Part shown: positions 44,655-57,088 of the stretch, piece after piece | How the letters are laid out: each line of letters opens with the position of its first letter | Numbering within the stretch: the stretch's first letter is position 1 | Assembly (NCBI GenBank): GCA_039720395.1 | Contig: CM077832.1 | Location: 27,205,763 to 27,269,762 of the forward strand | DNA from: Liquidambar formosana | Lineage: Eukaryota; Streptophyta; Magnoliopsida; Saxifragales; Altingiaceae | Length of the DNA stretch: 64,000 bases | Direction: 5' to 3' | Position numbers and translations under genes: made by a program | The notes under the pieces: model-generated | The model's database searches: none | Told to the model about the DNA's origin: nothing | What the model saw: only the letters and a program-made list of their open reading frames with translations

Positions 44655-47559
44655 CTAATTACTCACCTCAAAACCCCTATTTCCTAATATAGAGGATATT
44701 GATAGTTTGACTAAACCCGATTTCTTTGATTGACTTAGGAAATTGAGAATTGTTCTCAATTTCAAAAGATTGTTTATATGCTATTAGGCCTTTTATTAAA
44801 GGCCCTCCATAAAACATCCTAAGAAGAAAAAGACACTATGCGCAATTGGCATCTTATTGCCATGCTATATGATAGTATTGATGACTAATGAGCTTCAGAA
44901 GCAAAATTAGTCAATGCAAGTGCCTTTGATGTCCTACATCACATACAAAGGTTGTATTGTGAGTAAAATAATACTATAAAGTATAGTACTTGTAAAGGAC
45001 TTCTTCTGGACTAGGATGAAATAAAAGTTGTTTGTTAATAATCATTCTTTTGAAAAATGATTAATCACATAGAATAGCTTGAGAAGCTAAATGTGATTTA
45101 AAATGGAAGCATAGAGGAAAGCAATTCTTGAAAAGTCAAAGACAAAGAAATATAATTATTTTGTAGTAAACATAAGGTATTGTAAAGGAAACTTGATAAA
45201 GTATCAGTCTTCCTAGAAGAACCAAACTTTTGAAGTTTTGGTTCATGCTCTAAACTAAATTGTTGGTTAGTTCTGCTTCTTGGTTTTTTTGGATTTTAGT
45301 GTAATCTAAATTGAAGCAGAAAGTTAAGTAGATAATAAGTTACCTTTAAAAAAATTTTAATAGAGCAAGAGTTGCTAGATTAATTTTGGGAACTTATTTC
45401 TTAACTAGGTCATTTAAGACATTCTAGAAATTTGATTTCTGAATTTAAATGACTAATTAGAGCGAATGCAACGTATTCCGAGAATACAAGAGATGTAGAG
45501 ACTCTCATTTAAATGTAACGATTATGACTTGGTTATGAGATGACCAAACCCATCTTTTACTTGGTGAAGTGAATGAGTTACATTTATAATTTGACTATAC
45601 ATTGTGATGTATACAGTCATGTAGAGCATGCATTCAATTATAGTAGACTCATCTTAGAATACCATAGCTCAATGGTGAATCTAAGAGAACAAATTGAACC
45701 CTATTAAGATATGGTTTGATCCATGATGAGTTTTACTAACGTATCCATCTAGGATATACCTTAAAATTGCTACATATTGATAATTTAGGGTTCACTCCAG
45801 TTTTGTCCCAATTATATCAGATATGATATGGGAAGAAACCCAACTTAAAGAAGTTAAGGCTTGGGCTTGTGCTACGTATGTCTGGAAACATAATGTAGAC
45901 AATCTGGAAATACGGTCAAGTAAGTGTTGAATTGTGGTATATCCCAAAAGTGGTTGGGATAGTATTTCTATTACCCTAATGAACAAAAGTTGTCCATTAG
46001 GATGTTTGCTGGATTTTCTTGAGAAAGAGTTCATTCAAGAAAGATGCAAAAGTAGATAGAATTTATAGAATTGTCTATAAAGCCACAAACGAACAAAGAT
46101 CCAACCCTTGTCTCTGTTGAGACAAAACCCTTAACTACACTACAATCTTTTCATAGATCAAATTGGATATTTCTTAACATAAGAGAGATATTGTATCTCT
46201 ATTAGAATGTGAAAGAATTGTTCTTTGGTGATAAAGATCACCATGATAATCCTATTGATTATGACTAGACGATGTTTCACATCAACTCGAGAAATGACTA
46301 AGAGTCATTAAATCCAATATGGATAGGTAGAGACCTAAAAGGCTTGGCTATTTAAGAATGTTTTCAACATAGGCAAAAAGTTGTCTATAAAGAAACTTGT
46401 TTGATAATAGTTATGCTGAAATCCATTTGGATCTTGTTATCTATAAACACACATTTTGAATATAAGATATGTCAAAAAGGATATAAAGATGTTATATCAA
46501 ATGGTCAAAAACCATAAAAGTGTGTAAGTTATAGAAGTCTATTAATAGACTACAAGGTTCTCATAATTAGAACATCTATAAAGTTGAAGTAATCAAATTG
46601 TTTGATTTCTCTCATTGTATATATAGATGGACCATGAGTGTATAAAAGGTTAGTGGGAGTGCGATCGTTTTTCTTTATCCTAAGTATGGATGGCATCATA
46701 ATCATTATGAATGATATATGAATGTTATCTAATGTAAAGTTTTAGTTTTTGGAGAAAAACTAATTCATGAAAGATTTGGCAAAAGCATCCAATAAGATCT
46801 ATAGAGATAGATCATATAGATTGCTAAGTATCTCCAAATCATCAAACATAGTTGAAATGTTGAAGGAGTTCAACATGGAGAATTCTAAGGGAGGTCTGAT
46901 TTACTTCAGATAAGAATTCATTATTCAAGGGCATGTGCCCTAGGATAACACAAGTAAGATTCTTAAAGTGTTAAGAAGCCTTATTTTACACTATATATTG
47001 AACCTGATATCTATTATGTTGTAATTGTTACAAATAGTTATCAATCAATTCAAATTTGGAATATTGGATTGTATATGGAAATTGTAAACTCATAGTAGAT
47101 GGGTATATGGATTTGGATATAATCCATATGGGGTATATTTTATATTCACTTTAGTTGGTGAAATACTTAATGGAAGAACTGTATGAAAGATACAGTGGAT
47201 TCCATTATTAAGGGTGAATTAATTGTCGCATTGTCTAGGAGACTGTTTGGATCTATAAGTTCATCTAGAACTTAGAGTTGTTCCTTCCATTGAGTTGCCC
47301 ACACCTTGTTTTGTGACAACAATGGGTCTATAGCTCAAGTATAGGAATCATGGTCTCATCAAAAGTCCAAACTCATAGAGTGACAATTCCAAGTGATTAG
47401 AGGAATCATTGGAAGAGGTAATAGATACATTACAGAAGATATTATCTACATAAGTTTTTGTAGACCTACTGACTAAAGCTTTAAAACATAATTGGTTATG
47501 TCTAAGACCAACATCTTGAGAAGATAGGTATGCGATACATGGTCGATTGGCTTTAGTGC
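44655..47559 (+). pseudogene. Scrambled gag-pol of copia B
   Basis: By position it aligns with gag-pol of the coding copy. The gag start region still gives a recognisable LTKPDFFD, stop, LRKLRIVLNF. The RT region keeps the bases around TTAGTGGGAGTGCGAT (46648 on), but the YVDD codons are gone. The RNase H region keeps CDNNGS and SHQKSK-like codons. Stops, small indels and lost domains occur throughout, and the same damage is present in C and A. No product is expected. Confidence 0.85.
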
Positions 47560-47570
47560 AAGTGGGAGAT
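47560..47570 (+). other. Polypurine tract of copia B
   Basis: AAGTGGGAGAT next to the 3' LTR, unchanged from the coding copy. Confidence 0.88.
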
Positions 47571-49228
47571 TGTTAGGATTATGCCCTAGAGCCAATCATA
47601 GAGATGATTGTTTAGAGATTAGGAACAATCATTTGATTTCATTTATGTATGTCACATTTATTATTGATTTAATAAAAGGGCTTATTCTATTATGTTTATA
47701 TGCATCATTTATATTTACATAATATGTCCATGGAGTTAGAGTTGAGAATATGGAATTACAAAGAGTTGTAATTTTGAGACTATAGATATATCTCTGTACT
47801 AAACTCCTTAAGCATTCCTAGTTGAAGGTTCACTATGATGGACAGTAATGAACCATAGGACTAGCACTTGCTAGGTTGACTCTATAGGAGGATAGCTAGT
47901 CTCAAGCTATTTGTGTGGAGACACTACAACCAACAAGTGGGTGCCTATTATAAGAATAGGTACACTGAATGTGACCAAAGATATGAGATAAACTGAATGG
48001 AGTTTTATCCTGCCTGTCAATCAGTTTCTCATTGTTATAGTGGTACAAGTAATCCTTAGACCTGAGACACCATAGTTGCCTTATGCATGTAGCTTTAGAA
48101 GTTTGATAACACTAAGTGCAGATCCTATTCAGGGGTTTGCAAAGGTGTTCATTGGCCCTACTGCTATGTGTGTGAAGGCATGTGAGTGATCAACAAGGGA
48201 TCCATCACTCTCAGGAAAAGAGAGAGAATGTCTCATATAGCATTCATAATATAACTCATTAAATCCATGGCCATGGTAGGATGAATATGAAAAGAGTTTC
48301 ATGAGTTCATCAATGAGTTGATATCTATGAATGAGTATAAAGTAATTGAGCTAGGGACTTGACAGACTTCCATGTCCTATTAGTTCAATTGGAGACATTG
48401 TGTTGAAGGAAGGATGCAATTGTAACCTATAAACTATAACAGAAGGGTTCATTGTAAATGACTATTCACCTCATTAAGGACCACACCATGAGCCATATGC
48501 TAGGTGTTACTCATGGTTAGTAGAAGCCCTAATTGATATAAGTGAGTTATAATCAATTAAGGAATTGGAAGGAGTTCCAATTAGACCCTAAATGGAAAGA
48601 GTTCCATTGTGCACACCTTGTGCTATTCCTACTACTTAATGATGTGAACCCAATGGGTCACACACTGATCATGCAAGAAGGGCTTTAAAGTCTATGAGAG
48701 AAAGGGTTTTAGTGAATAAAGAATAGTTCTTTATAGGCCTATTTGTATTTGATACAAATAATAGGGGTTAATGTGCAATTAAGTGTAATTACACATAACC
48801 CTATTAGGGTTTCTTCCCCATGGCCAGCCCCCTTTAGTGGGCTGCCTATATAAGTCACACTTATGTGTGACATGGCATAAGAGGCTTGCACAATAAACCC
48901 TAGCCGTCCAGCCCCTTGGAGGCTCTCTTCTCTCTCTCTCTCTTCTCCACCTCTAGCAACAACAAGGAAGAAGAAAGAAAGGACTTGAAGCTCTAGCTAG
49001 GTGTGGATACCGTTAGAGGCAGCACACTTGGGCTGCTCATTCGCCGCTGTCCGGAATCAAAGCTTGGAGCAAAAAGGAGAAGACAAAAATTCTGTAAGTG
49101 TTCTAACCCTCTTTGTAGTTAGGGTTTGATTTTGTGTTATGCATAGTTAGATTCATGGAATTGGGAATCGTAGGAAAAATTTTTATATTCCGCACTTTGT
49201 ATTTTTCCCTCTTGTTCGATTCCCAACA
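47571..49228 (+). repeat. 3' LTR of copia B
   Basis: The LTR is 1,658 bp and nearly identical to the 5' LTR. It is complete, with the CTGTAAGT donor-like motif intact. Confidence 0.95.
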
Positions 49229-49233
49229 AATAC

Positions 49234-49592
49234 GCACTGGGGAAACACATCAAAAGAAGGTGACCATGTCACTGAATTCTATAGGTTGGAAGCCACCTAC
49301 CCATAGAACTCGTCACACACAAACTAGCTTCCACACACAATCATACTCCTTATGAGTTCCACAGAACTCCTCACAGACAAAGGTACTCCTCAAAACTCCT
49401 CACACACAAAGGTACTCCTCATGAGTTCCACAGAACTCTTCACACATATTTCTCATATTGTTCGCTAGTTGCACTAATGAACAATATGAGGCATCCATAG
49501 CTCACACCGAACTACGTTCGATAAAGGTCTTCCCATATTACACCAGTTACACTGGTGAATAATATGAGGTATCCATAACTTACACCGAACTA
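49234..49592 (-). repeat. D 3' untranslated region with remnant tandem repeat
   Basis: It continues 39531 after copia B and matches 24020 onward in Y. From about 49455 it holds fewer than two units of the 78-bp repeat, where X2 is inserted (flank AACTA at 49588-49592). Confidence 0.85.
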
Positions 49593-50158
49593 TGTCACAC
49601 CCCATTTTTGCCACCTTAGCTAGGGTTTGTCATTTCATGTGTCTTGTTGTTTCCTTTTTGAGTCTAGTCTTTTGCATTGAGTTTCTAGGGTCCAAAAGAT
49701 GATATGTATGAATTTTGGTTCGATTTGGAGTTGATCTTGAGGGTTAATAAGAACTTTTGTGACTTGAGGGGCATAATCATCTTTTTGGTCACAAACTTTC
49801 CATTTGACCTTAAAATGATCTCCAAGTTGCCAATTGGAGTTCATATGAATGTATTTGAGGTATTTGTGGGTTCAATTTGATGGATTGATGGTTTGGGATT
49901 AAAATGGCTCAATATGGCTCAGGTTGGCTAAGAGACCTATTTCGGGTTAGCTCGAATTGGCTCATGACTTTCACTCTATGACTACTCATTTGACCTTGAT
50001 TAGTCTTAATTTCATCACCAAATGTGTTTAGAGAGGTTGAATTTCGAATTGGAAAGCATTCGGTGCAACCCTATGTGCATACCTAAGCTAAGCGATGGTG
50101 AGGCATAGCGGTTAACCACTTTTGTAGGACCCAACCATACAGCCACGGCTAGGGTTTC

Positions 50159-51828
50159 TGTTAGGATTATGCCCTAGAGCCAATCATAGAGATGATTGTT
50201 TAGGGATTAGGAACAATCATTTGATTTCATTTATGTATGTCACATTTATTATTGATTTAATAAAAGGGCTTATTCTATTATGTTTATATGCATCATTTAT
50301 ATTTACATAATATGTCCATGGAGTTAGAGTTGAGAATATGGAATTACAAAGAGTTGTAATTTTGAGACTATAGATATATCTCTGTAATAAACTCCTAAAG
50401 CATTCCTAGTTAAAGGTTCACTATGATGGACAGTAATGAACCATAGGACTAGCACTTGTTAGGTTGACTCTATAGGAGGATAGCTAGTCTCAAGCTATTT
50501 GTGTGGAGACACTACAACCAACAAGTGGGTGCCTAATGCGAGAATAGGTACACTGAATGTGACTAAAGATATGAGATAAACTGAATGGAGTTTTATCCTG
50601 CCTGTCAATCAGTTTCTCATTGTTATAGTGGTACAAGTAATCCTTAGACCTGAGACACCATAGTTGCCTTATGCATGTAGCTTTAGAAGTTTGATAACAC
50701 TAAGTGCAGATCCTATTCAGGGGTCTACAAAGGTGTTCATTGGCCCTACTGCTATGTGTATGAAGGCATGTGAGTGATCAACAAGGGATCCATCACTCTC
50801 AGGAAAAAGAGAGAGAATGTCTCATATAGCATTTATAATATAACTCATTAAATCCATAGCCATGGTAGGATGAATATGAAAAGAGTTTCATGAGTTCATC
50901 AATGAGTTGATATTCATGATTGAGTATAAAGTAATTAAACTAGGGACTTGACAGACTTCCATGTCCTATTAGTTTAATTGGAGACATTGTGTTGAAGGAA
51001 GGATGCAATTGTAACCTATAAACTATAACAGAAGGGTTCTTTGTTAGATACTTATTCATCTCATTAAGGACAACACCATGAACCATATGCTAGGTGTTAT
51101 TCATGGTTAGTAGAAGCCCTAATTGATATAAGTGAGTTATAATCAATTAGGGAATTGGAAGGAGTTCCAATTAGACCCTGAATGGAAAGAGTTCCATTGT
51201 GCACACCTTGTGCTATTCCTACTACTTGATGATGTGAACCCAATGGGTCACACATTGATCATGCAAGATGAGCTTTTAAGTCTATGAGAGAAAGGGTATG
51301 AGTGCATAAAGAATAGTTCTTTGAGGCCTTGTTTGTATTTGATGTAAACAATAGGGGTTATTGTGCAATTTAGGGAAATTGCACAAAACCCTAAAAGGGT
51401 TCTCCCCTAGGGCCGGCCCCTTTAGTGTGGCATATATAAGTCATACTTATGTGTGACATGGCATAGGTTTGCTTGCACACTCCCAACCCTAGCCGTCCAA
51501 AGCGTTGGAGGCTTTCTTCTCTCTATATTTCTTCTCCACCTCTAGCAACAACAAGGAAGAAGAAGAAAAAGACTTGAAGCTCTAGCTAGGTGTGGATACC
51601 GTTGGAGGCAGCACACTTGGGGTGCTCATTCACTGCTGTCCGGAATCAAAGCTTGGAGCAAAAAGGAGAAGACATAATCAACTGTAAGTTCTAAACCCTC
51701 TCTTTGTAATTAGGGTTTTATTGTTTTGTATGAACCACAATCAGATTTATGGGTTGCATGGAATTTATAGGAAATTTTGTTATTCAAGTTATTCCACATT
51801 CTATTTCCTTCTAGTTCAATTCCTTACA
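50159..51828 (+). mobile_element. Solo copia LTR inside the X2 LTR
   Basis: The LTR is 1,670 bp with TSD GTTTC (50154-50158, 51829-51833). Its end is CCTTACA, not CCCAACA. The interrupted LTR sequence reads through correctly once it is removed, as shown by the uninterrupted relative near 32155. Confidence 0.95.
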
Positions 51829-51974
51829 GTTTCTTGCCCTCAAATGACTCAAATTACATTCCTCTTTGAAACACGGTCGTTTTGGCTTTCGTTTCGTCAA
51901 AATCGGAGTTGATTTGAGCCTTGAAACACATTTGGAAGTCGAAAGGGTCAAAATTGGGCTTGAGATGACATGGC

Positions 51975-52076
51975 CTCGGGTGACCACCCAGGCCTGGGTG
52001 GCTAGCCGCCTGGGCCCAGGTGGCTAGCCGCCTGGGCCCAGGTGGCTAGCCGCCCAGCCCCAGGTAGTCACCCGAG
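51975..52076. repeat. U3 inverted repeat with short tandem units (X2)
   Basis: CTCGGGTGACC and GTCACCCGAG enclose three GGCTAGCC units; the X-type LTR at 29444 has two. Confidence 0.88.
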
Positions 52077-54392
52077 CCACTTTCCTTTTTTGAGTCTTGA
52101 CACGGCTCCCATCCTATTTTCTCGGATTAGCTCACCTCCAGCTGCTATTTAACCCTAATTTCAGCCCTATTTGACCTACTTGAGCCCCAAGGGAACCTCT
52201 AAGAGCCCTTGGATCAATACCTAGGGTTTTAATCCCAACCATTGAGGGTTTTCCCTCAAACCCTATAAATACCCCCTTATACTTCAGCAATGGGGAGGCA
52301 ATTTCTGAAGTGAGAGACATGTGTGAGACTTGGAGGCTATGACAGCCATCCTTAGGGTAGTTTAACCTAAATTTTGAGTGAGAGAGAGAGCTTGAAGGAG
52401 GGTTGGAGCTTTGCTTGAAGGCTTGAAGGAAAGCGTTTCCAGCAGTACACAAGAGGAGAAGCAAACTCCACAGCAGTAAGGTTCTACATATAGGTATACT
52501 TCTCTCTCTCTTTCATTCAAATTAGGGTTTTTTGCATAGAATAGTATTATTTCATGTTCAAGCTTATGTTTTTATCATGTGTTGATGCTTGTAATGGTTA
52601 GAATACATGATTAGAATAATGTTTGTGGCTGGAGTTGCATGATATAATGTTATTCCATGTGATTTTATAAGTAGGTGTGTTTTTAGGGTTTCTAAAGTCT
52701 TTTCTAGGGTTTTTGCATAGAATAGCATAATTTCATGTTCAAGCTTATGTTTTTATCATGTGTTGATGCTTCTAATGCTTAGAATACATGATTAGAATAA
52801 TGTTTATGGCTGGATTTGCATGATATAGTGTTATTTCATGTGACTTTATGTTTAGTTGTGTTTTTAGGGTTTCTAGAGTTTGTCCTAGGGTGTTGCGTTG
52901 AATAGCTATGACTTCATGTTAAAGCATATGTTTTCATCATGTTTTGCTACTTCTATTGGTATGTATGCATGATTAGGATGATGTTTATGGGCTGTTTAGT
53001 ATGCTAGAGTGTTATTCCATGTGACTTACTACATGTTTGAGATTCTAGGGTTTCTCTTGTGCTGAAATTGAGTTTATGCTTAGAATAGCATTATTTAATG
53101 TGAAAGTCTATATCTTTAGTATGTGTAGATCATTCTATTGGTTAATATACATGAATTGAATGCTGTTCATATTCTATTTTGCATGGTTTAGAGTGATTTT
53201 AGGGTTTTTATGCATGTCATGGCTCTAGGGTTGAATTAGGGTTTATGATTGTTCACTGTTTATGTTGTTTGCATGCTTAGTGGATGAATACAAGCCTTAT
53301 TTTCAATTCTGTCCATATCCGTTATTTGTCCTTGATATGATATTTTGAGCATGTGTTAGCCTATGTTTGAGCATGATAATTGCTTGATTGGAACCTAGCT
53401 TGGTTGGTTGGTATTTTTGGTATGTTTTGCATGCAAATTGCAGGTGCTTGACAGGTACAACAGGTGCAACTACCCCACCAATGTAGGGTGGTTATTTTGG
53501 CTATTGCAAGATGAAATCTTGCAAAAAGGGTAATTACCCTATGCAATAGGGTGGTTATTTTGACAGGTTGCTTTTGCTTAAAGGTAAGTAGGGTATGAGG
53601 GTGCCCCAATTCACCCTTCTTTCATTTCCTTGAAACTTTCCCTTTCTCCCTCCTAGGGTTATTCCTTAATAGAGGAACATGGCAATCCTTATAGTTTCCT
53701 TTCATTAAAAAATACCTTTTAAATCAAAGTTTCCATCTTTATCAAATTCCATATTTATTGAAGATCTTTTGAGAATCATTTATTTTTGAAAACTTACCAT
53801 ATTTTACTTGAAAGGAAACTTAGGGTTTACCATAGGCCTCTATTAGGTTATAACCCTATTCCCTTTCGAACTACGTGGACTTTGATCCTTGTATTTCCGT
53901 ACATGGTACGTAGGCGCTCTTCGTGAGGTTCAAGTCCGCCCTAGGATACTAAGTATCCTAGGTTTTCCTTTCCCTTTTTCTTTTTTCTGTTTTTCTTTGA
54001 TTCACTTGATTATATGGATGAATGAATGAATGATATGCATGTTGTCTTGTGATGATAATTGTTAATTGATGTGTGATTAAGACTTTGATTTATCCCAATT
54101 AAATTAAGAGACCGTTTAGGGCGATATGGGTGCCTATAGGCTTTGCCTAGAACCTTCCCATATCGTAACTTAGCCTCCGAATCCATCATCTTTGATTTCC
54201 AAAAGACCTTTTGCCTTACCATTTTTAAACATGGAGTCAATCTTTTGTTTTCCTAAAATAAAAATGCTTTTTAGGGTTTTCCTTGTTTCCTTTAAAAAAT
54301 AAGGTGGTGACTCCGTTTTCTTTTTCAAACCTAAGGCCCATTTTCTTTTAATCAACCCATTTGTGTGGGCCCGCTTTCTGGGGTCCACAGAC

Positions 54393-54411
54393 TGGTGACT
54401 CCACTGGGGAC
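54393..54411 (+). other. Primer binding site of X2
   Basis: TGGTGACTCCACTGGGGAC begins three bases after the LTR end. By memory of Tat/Ogre elements it fits an arginine tRNA type site; the exact tRNA was not checked. Confidence 0.65.
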
Positions 54412-55094
54412 TTGTGGGCTAGACTCTATACATTTTGATTGGGCTAAGTTAATTTCTTTTGTTTAATTAAAATCAATCACATTGCATTCGCTTGATTGTG
54501 TGCTTTCATTTATTGCATTGTGTGCGCAAACTCTTGCATGCTAGGATCGATGTCCCTTGCCACTGACAGGCTTAGCCTCAACCTTGGTTTTCCTGATTCC
54601 ATGTGTTGGGGCGAAAGCTCTCAACCTCTCTTGCCAAGTACCCTTGGGTATATTAAATGAGTTAATCACGTACTGCTGGACCCACGCGGCGTTCCTAATG
54701 CCACATGTGGTTAGGTATAAAGATTGTTCAAGCAAGTGAAGGACCCCAGCCTACCCTTATCGTTAGTCCATATAGACAGACTTGTAGGGCACTATGGTTT
54801 CACCCTTATGCACCCACATTTGTTTGTAATGATATCATGACCGTGTTTGTGATGTGCTTAATGGAAAGTTAATAGAGAACCTTTGCACCCTATATCCTTA
54901 ATACGTACCTTTCACCCATGACCCTTGCAAAGGTGATTGAATTGGAAGGGACCAATCAAGTATATATGGTGTGAAGTCATTGAGACAAATATGGAAGCCT
55001 AGGACATACCCTTAGGATGAGAGACTGATTGTTCCCTTTTATAGACGAGTGAGAGGACGTACTAGCTTGAATCCGCGACCAACAAGGGCGCTTA
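54412..55094 (+). other. Leader of X2
   Basis: There is no coding motif. It is the untranslated leader between the primer binding site and gag. Two short opposite-strand frames near 54550-54735 overlap each other and are not supported. Confidence 0.6.
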
Positions 55095-55417
55095 GTGAAG
55101 ATTGATCCTACCAACCAGTCAGATATGGCCGACGAAGCAACTAGTGAAGGGGGTTTTGATGCTGAGACTTGTTTGAAGGCTATCATGACCAAGCTTGATT
55201 ACACCATTGATGTATCCGAGAGAGCATTGAAGATGGCTCAAGATATCCAACATAAGATGTCGGAACCCGAACAGAATAATGGCCGTATTCCGGAGGATAA
55301 CACCGAAGATAGGACTCAGTCTGGAGAAGGCACTAAGACCAATGAAGGGGGAAGCACTAAGCCCAAGGGAAATGAACCACCTGAAATTTTTAACCTGGAA
55401 AGGGGAAGTAAGGGGAA
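55095..55417 (+). CDS. X2 gag, N-terminal part, cut by copia C
   Basis: An open frame from ATG 55095 (MKIDPTNQSDMADEATSEGG...; a second possible start is the Met at 55125) runs about 107 codons without a stop until copia C interrupts it at 55418. The protein is acidic and hydrophilic (repeated Glu, Asp, Asn and Gly) with an amphipathic stretch CLKAIMTKLDYTIDVSERAL. The capsid domain would lie beyond the insertion and outside this window. Its position after the LTR, primer binding site and leader makes gag the natural assignment. By sequence alone the N-terminal part is not diagnostic. Confidence 0.6.
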
Positions 55418-57075
55418 TGTTAGGATTATGCCCTAGAGCCAATCATAGAGATGATTGTTTAGGGATTAGGAACAATCATTTGATTTCATTTATGTATGTC
55501 ACATTTATTATTGATTTAATAAAAGGGCTTATTCTATTATGTATATATGCATCATTTATATTTACATAATATGTCCATGGAGTTAGAGTTGAGAATATGG
55601 AATTACAAAGAGTTGTAATTTTGAGACTATAGATATATCTCTGTACTAAACTCCTTAAGCATTCCTAGTTGAAGGTTCACTATGATGGACAGTAATGAAC
55701 CATAGGACTAGCACTTGCTAGGTTGACTTTATAGGAGGATAGCTAGTCTCAAGCTATTTATGTGGAGACACTACAACCAACAAGTGGGTGCCTATTATAA
55801 GAATAGGTACATTGAATGTGACCAAAGATATGAGATAAACTGAATGGAGTTTTATCCTGCCTGTCAATCAGTTTCTCATTGTTATAGTGGTACAAGTAAT
55901 CCTTAGACCTGAGACACCATAGTTGCCTTATGCATGTAGCTTTAGAAGTTTGATAACACTAAGTGCAGATCCTATTCAGGGGTCTGCAAAGGTGTTCATT
56001 GGCCCTACTGCTATGTGTATGAAGGCATGTGAGTGATCAACAAGGGATCCATCACTCTCAGGAAAAAGAGAGAGAATGTCTCATATAGCATTCATAATAT
56101 AACTCATTAAATCCATGGCCATGGTAGGATGAATATGAAAAGAGTTTCATGAGTTCATCAATGAGTTGATATCTATGAATGAGTATAAAGTAATTGAACT
56201 AGGGACTTGACAGACTTCCATGTCCTATTAGTTTAATTGGAGACATTGTGTTGAAGGAAGGATGCAATTGTAACCTATAAACTATAACAGAAGGGTTCTT
56301 TGTAAATGACTATTCACCTCATTAAGGACCACACCATGAGCCATATGCTAGGTGTTACTCATGGTTAGTAGAAGCCCTAATTGATATAAGTGAGTTATAA
56401 TCAATTAGGGAATTGGAAGGAGTTCCAATTAGACCCTAAATGGAAAGAGTTCCATTGTGCACACCTTGTGCTATTCCTACTACTTAATGATGTGAACCCA
56501 ATGGGTCACACACTGATCATGCAAGAAGGGCTTTAAAGTCTATGAGAGAAAGGGTTTTAGTGAATAAAGAATAGTTCTTTATGGGCCTATTTGTATTTGA
56601 TACAAATAATAGGGGTTAATGTGCAATTAAGAGTAATTACACATAACCCTATTAGGGTTTCTTCCCCATGGCCAGCCCCCTTTAGTGGGCTGCCTATATA
56701 AGTCACACTTATGTGTGACATGGCATAATAGGCTTGCACAATAAACCCTAGCCGTCCAGCCCCTTGGAGGCTCTCTTCTCTCTCTCTCTCTTCTCCACCT
56801 CTAGCAACAACAAGGAAGAAGAAAGAAAGGACTTGAAGCTCTAGCTAGGTGTGGATACCGTTGGAGGCAGCACACTTGGGCTGCTCATTCACCGCTGTCC
56901 GGAATCAAAGCTTGGAGCAAAAAGGAGAAGACAAAAATTCTGTAAGTGTTCTAACCCTCTTTGTAGTTAGGGTTTGATTTTGTGTTACGCATAGTTAGAT
57001 TCATGGGCTGTGGAATCGTAGGAAAAATTTTTATATTCCGCACTTCAATTTTTCCCTCTTGTTCGATTCCCAACA
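55418..57075 (+). repeat. 5' LTR of copia C
   Basis: A 1,658-bp complete LTR with the TATA box near 56696, the dyad near 56702 and the donor-like CTGTAAGTG near 56940. Confidence 0.95.
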
Positions 57076-57076
57076 G

Positions 57077-57088
57077 TGGTATCAGAGC
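57077..57088 (+). other. Primer binding site of copia C
   Basis: TGGTATCAGAGC, two bases after the LTR. Confidence 0.92.

Larger units (their letters stand above)
39532..49228 (+). mobile_element. Complete non-autonomous copia element B
   Basis: Both LTRs (39532-41188, 47571-49228), the primer binding site (41190-41201), the leader, a degenerate gag-pol and the polypurine tract are present. The TSD is AATAC (39527-39531, 49229-49233). Reading the two LTRs side by side I see only about three differences (40231, 40782, 41054 against their partners). A recent insertion by an element with no usable gag or pol points to mobilisation in trans by a relative such as the 8037-16505 type. Confidence 0.93.
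49593..54389 (+). repeat. 5' LTR of Tat-type element X2, with nested solo LTR
   Basis: The LTR starts TGTCACACCCC and ends GGGGTCCACA. Without the copia solo LTR (50159-51828) and one TSD copy it is about 3.12 kb. The U3 inverted repeat is at 51975-52076, the TATA box CCTATAAATACC at 52262-52273, and CTCTCTCTCT-rich DNA follows near 52501. From about 52500 to 53250 there are three or four loosely repeated segments of about 180 bp, each with the core AGGGTTTCTA and TTATTTCATGT. It is closely related to 29444-32719. Confidence 0.9.
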
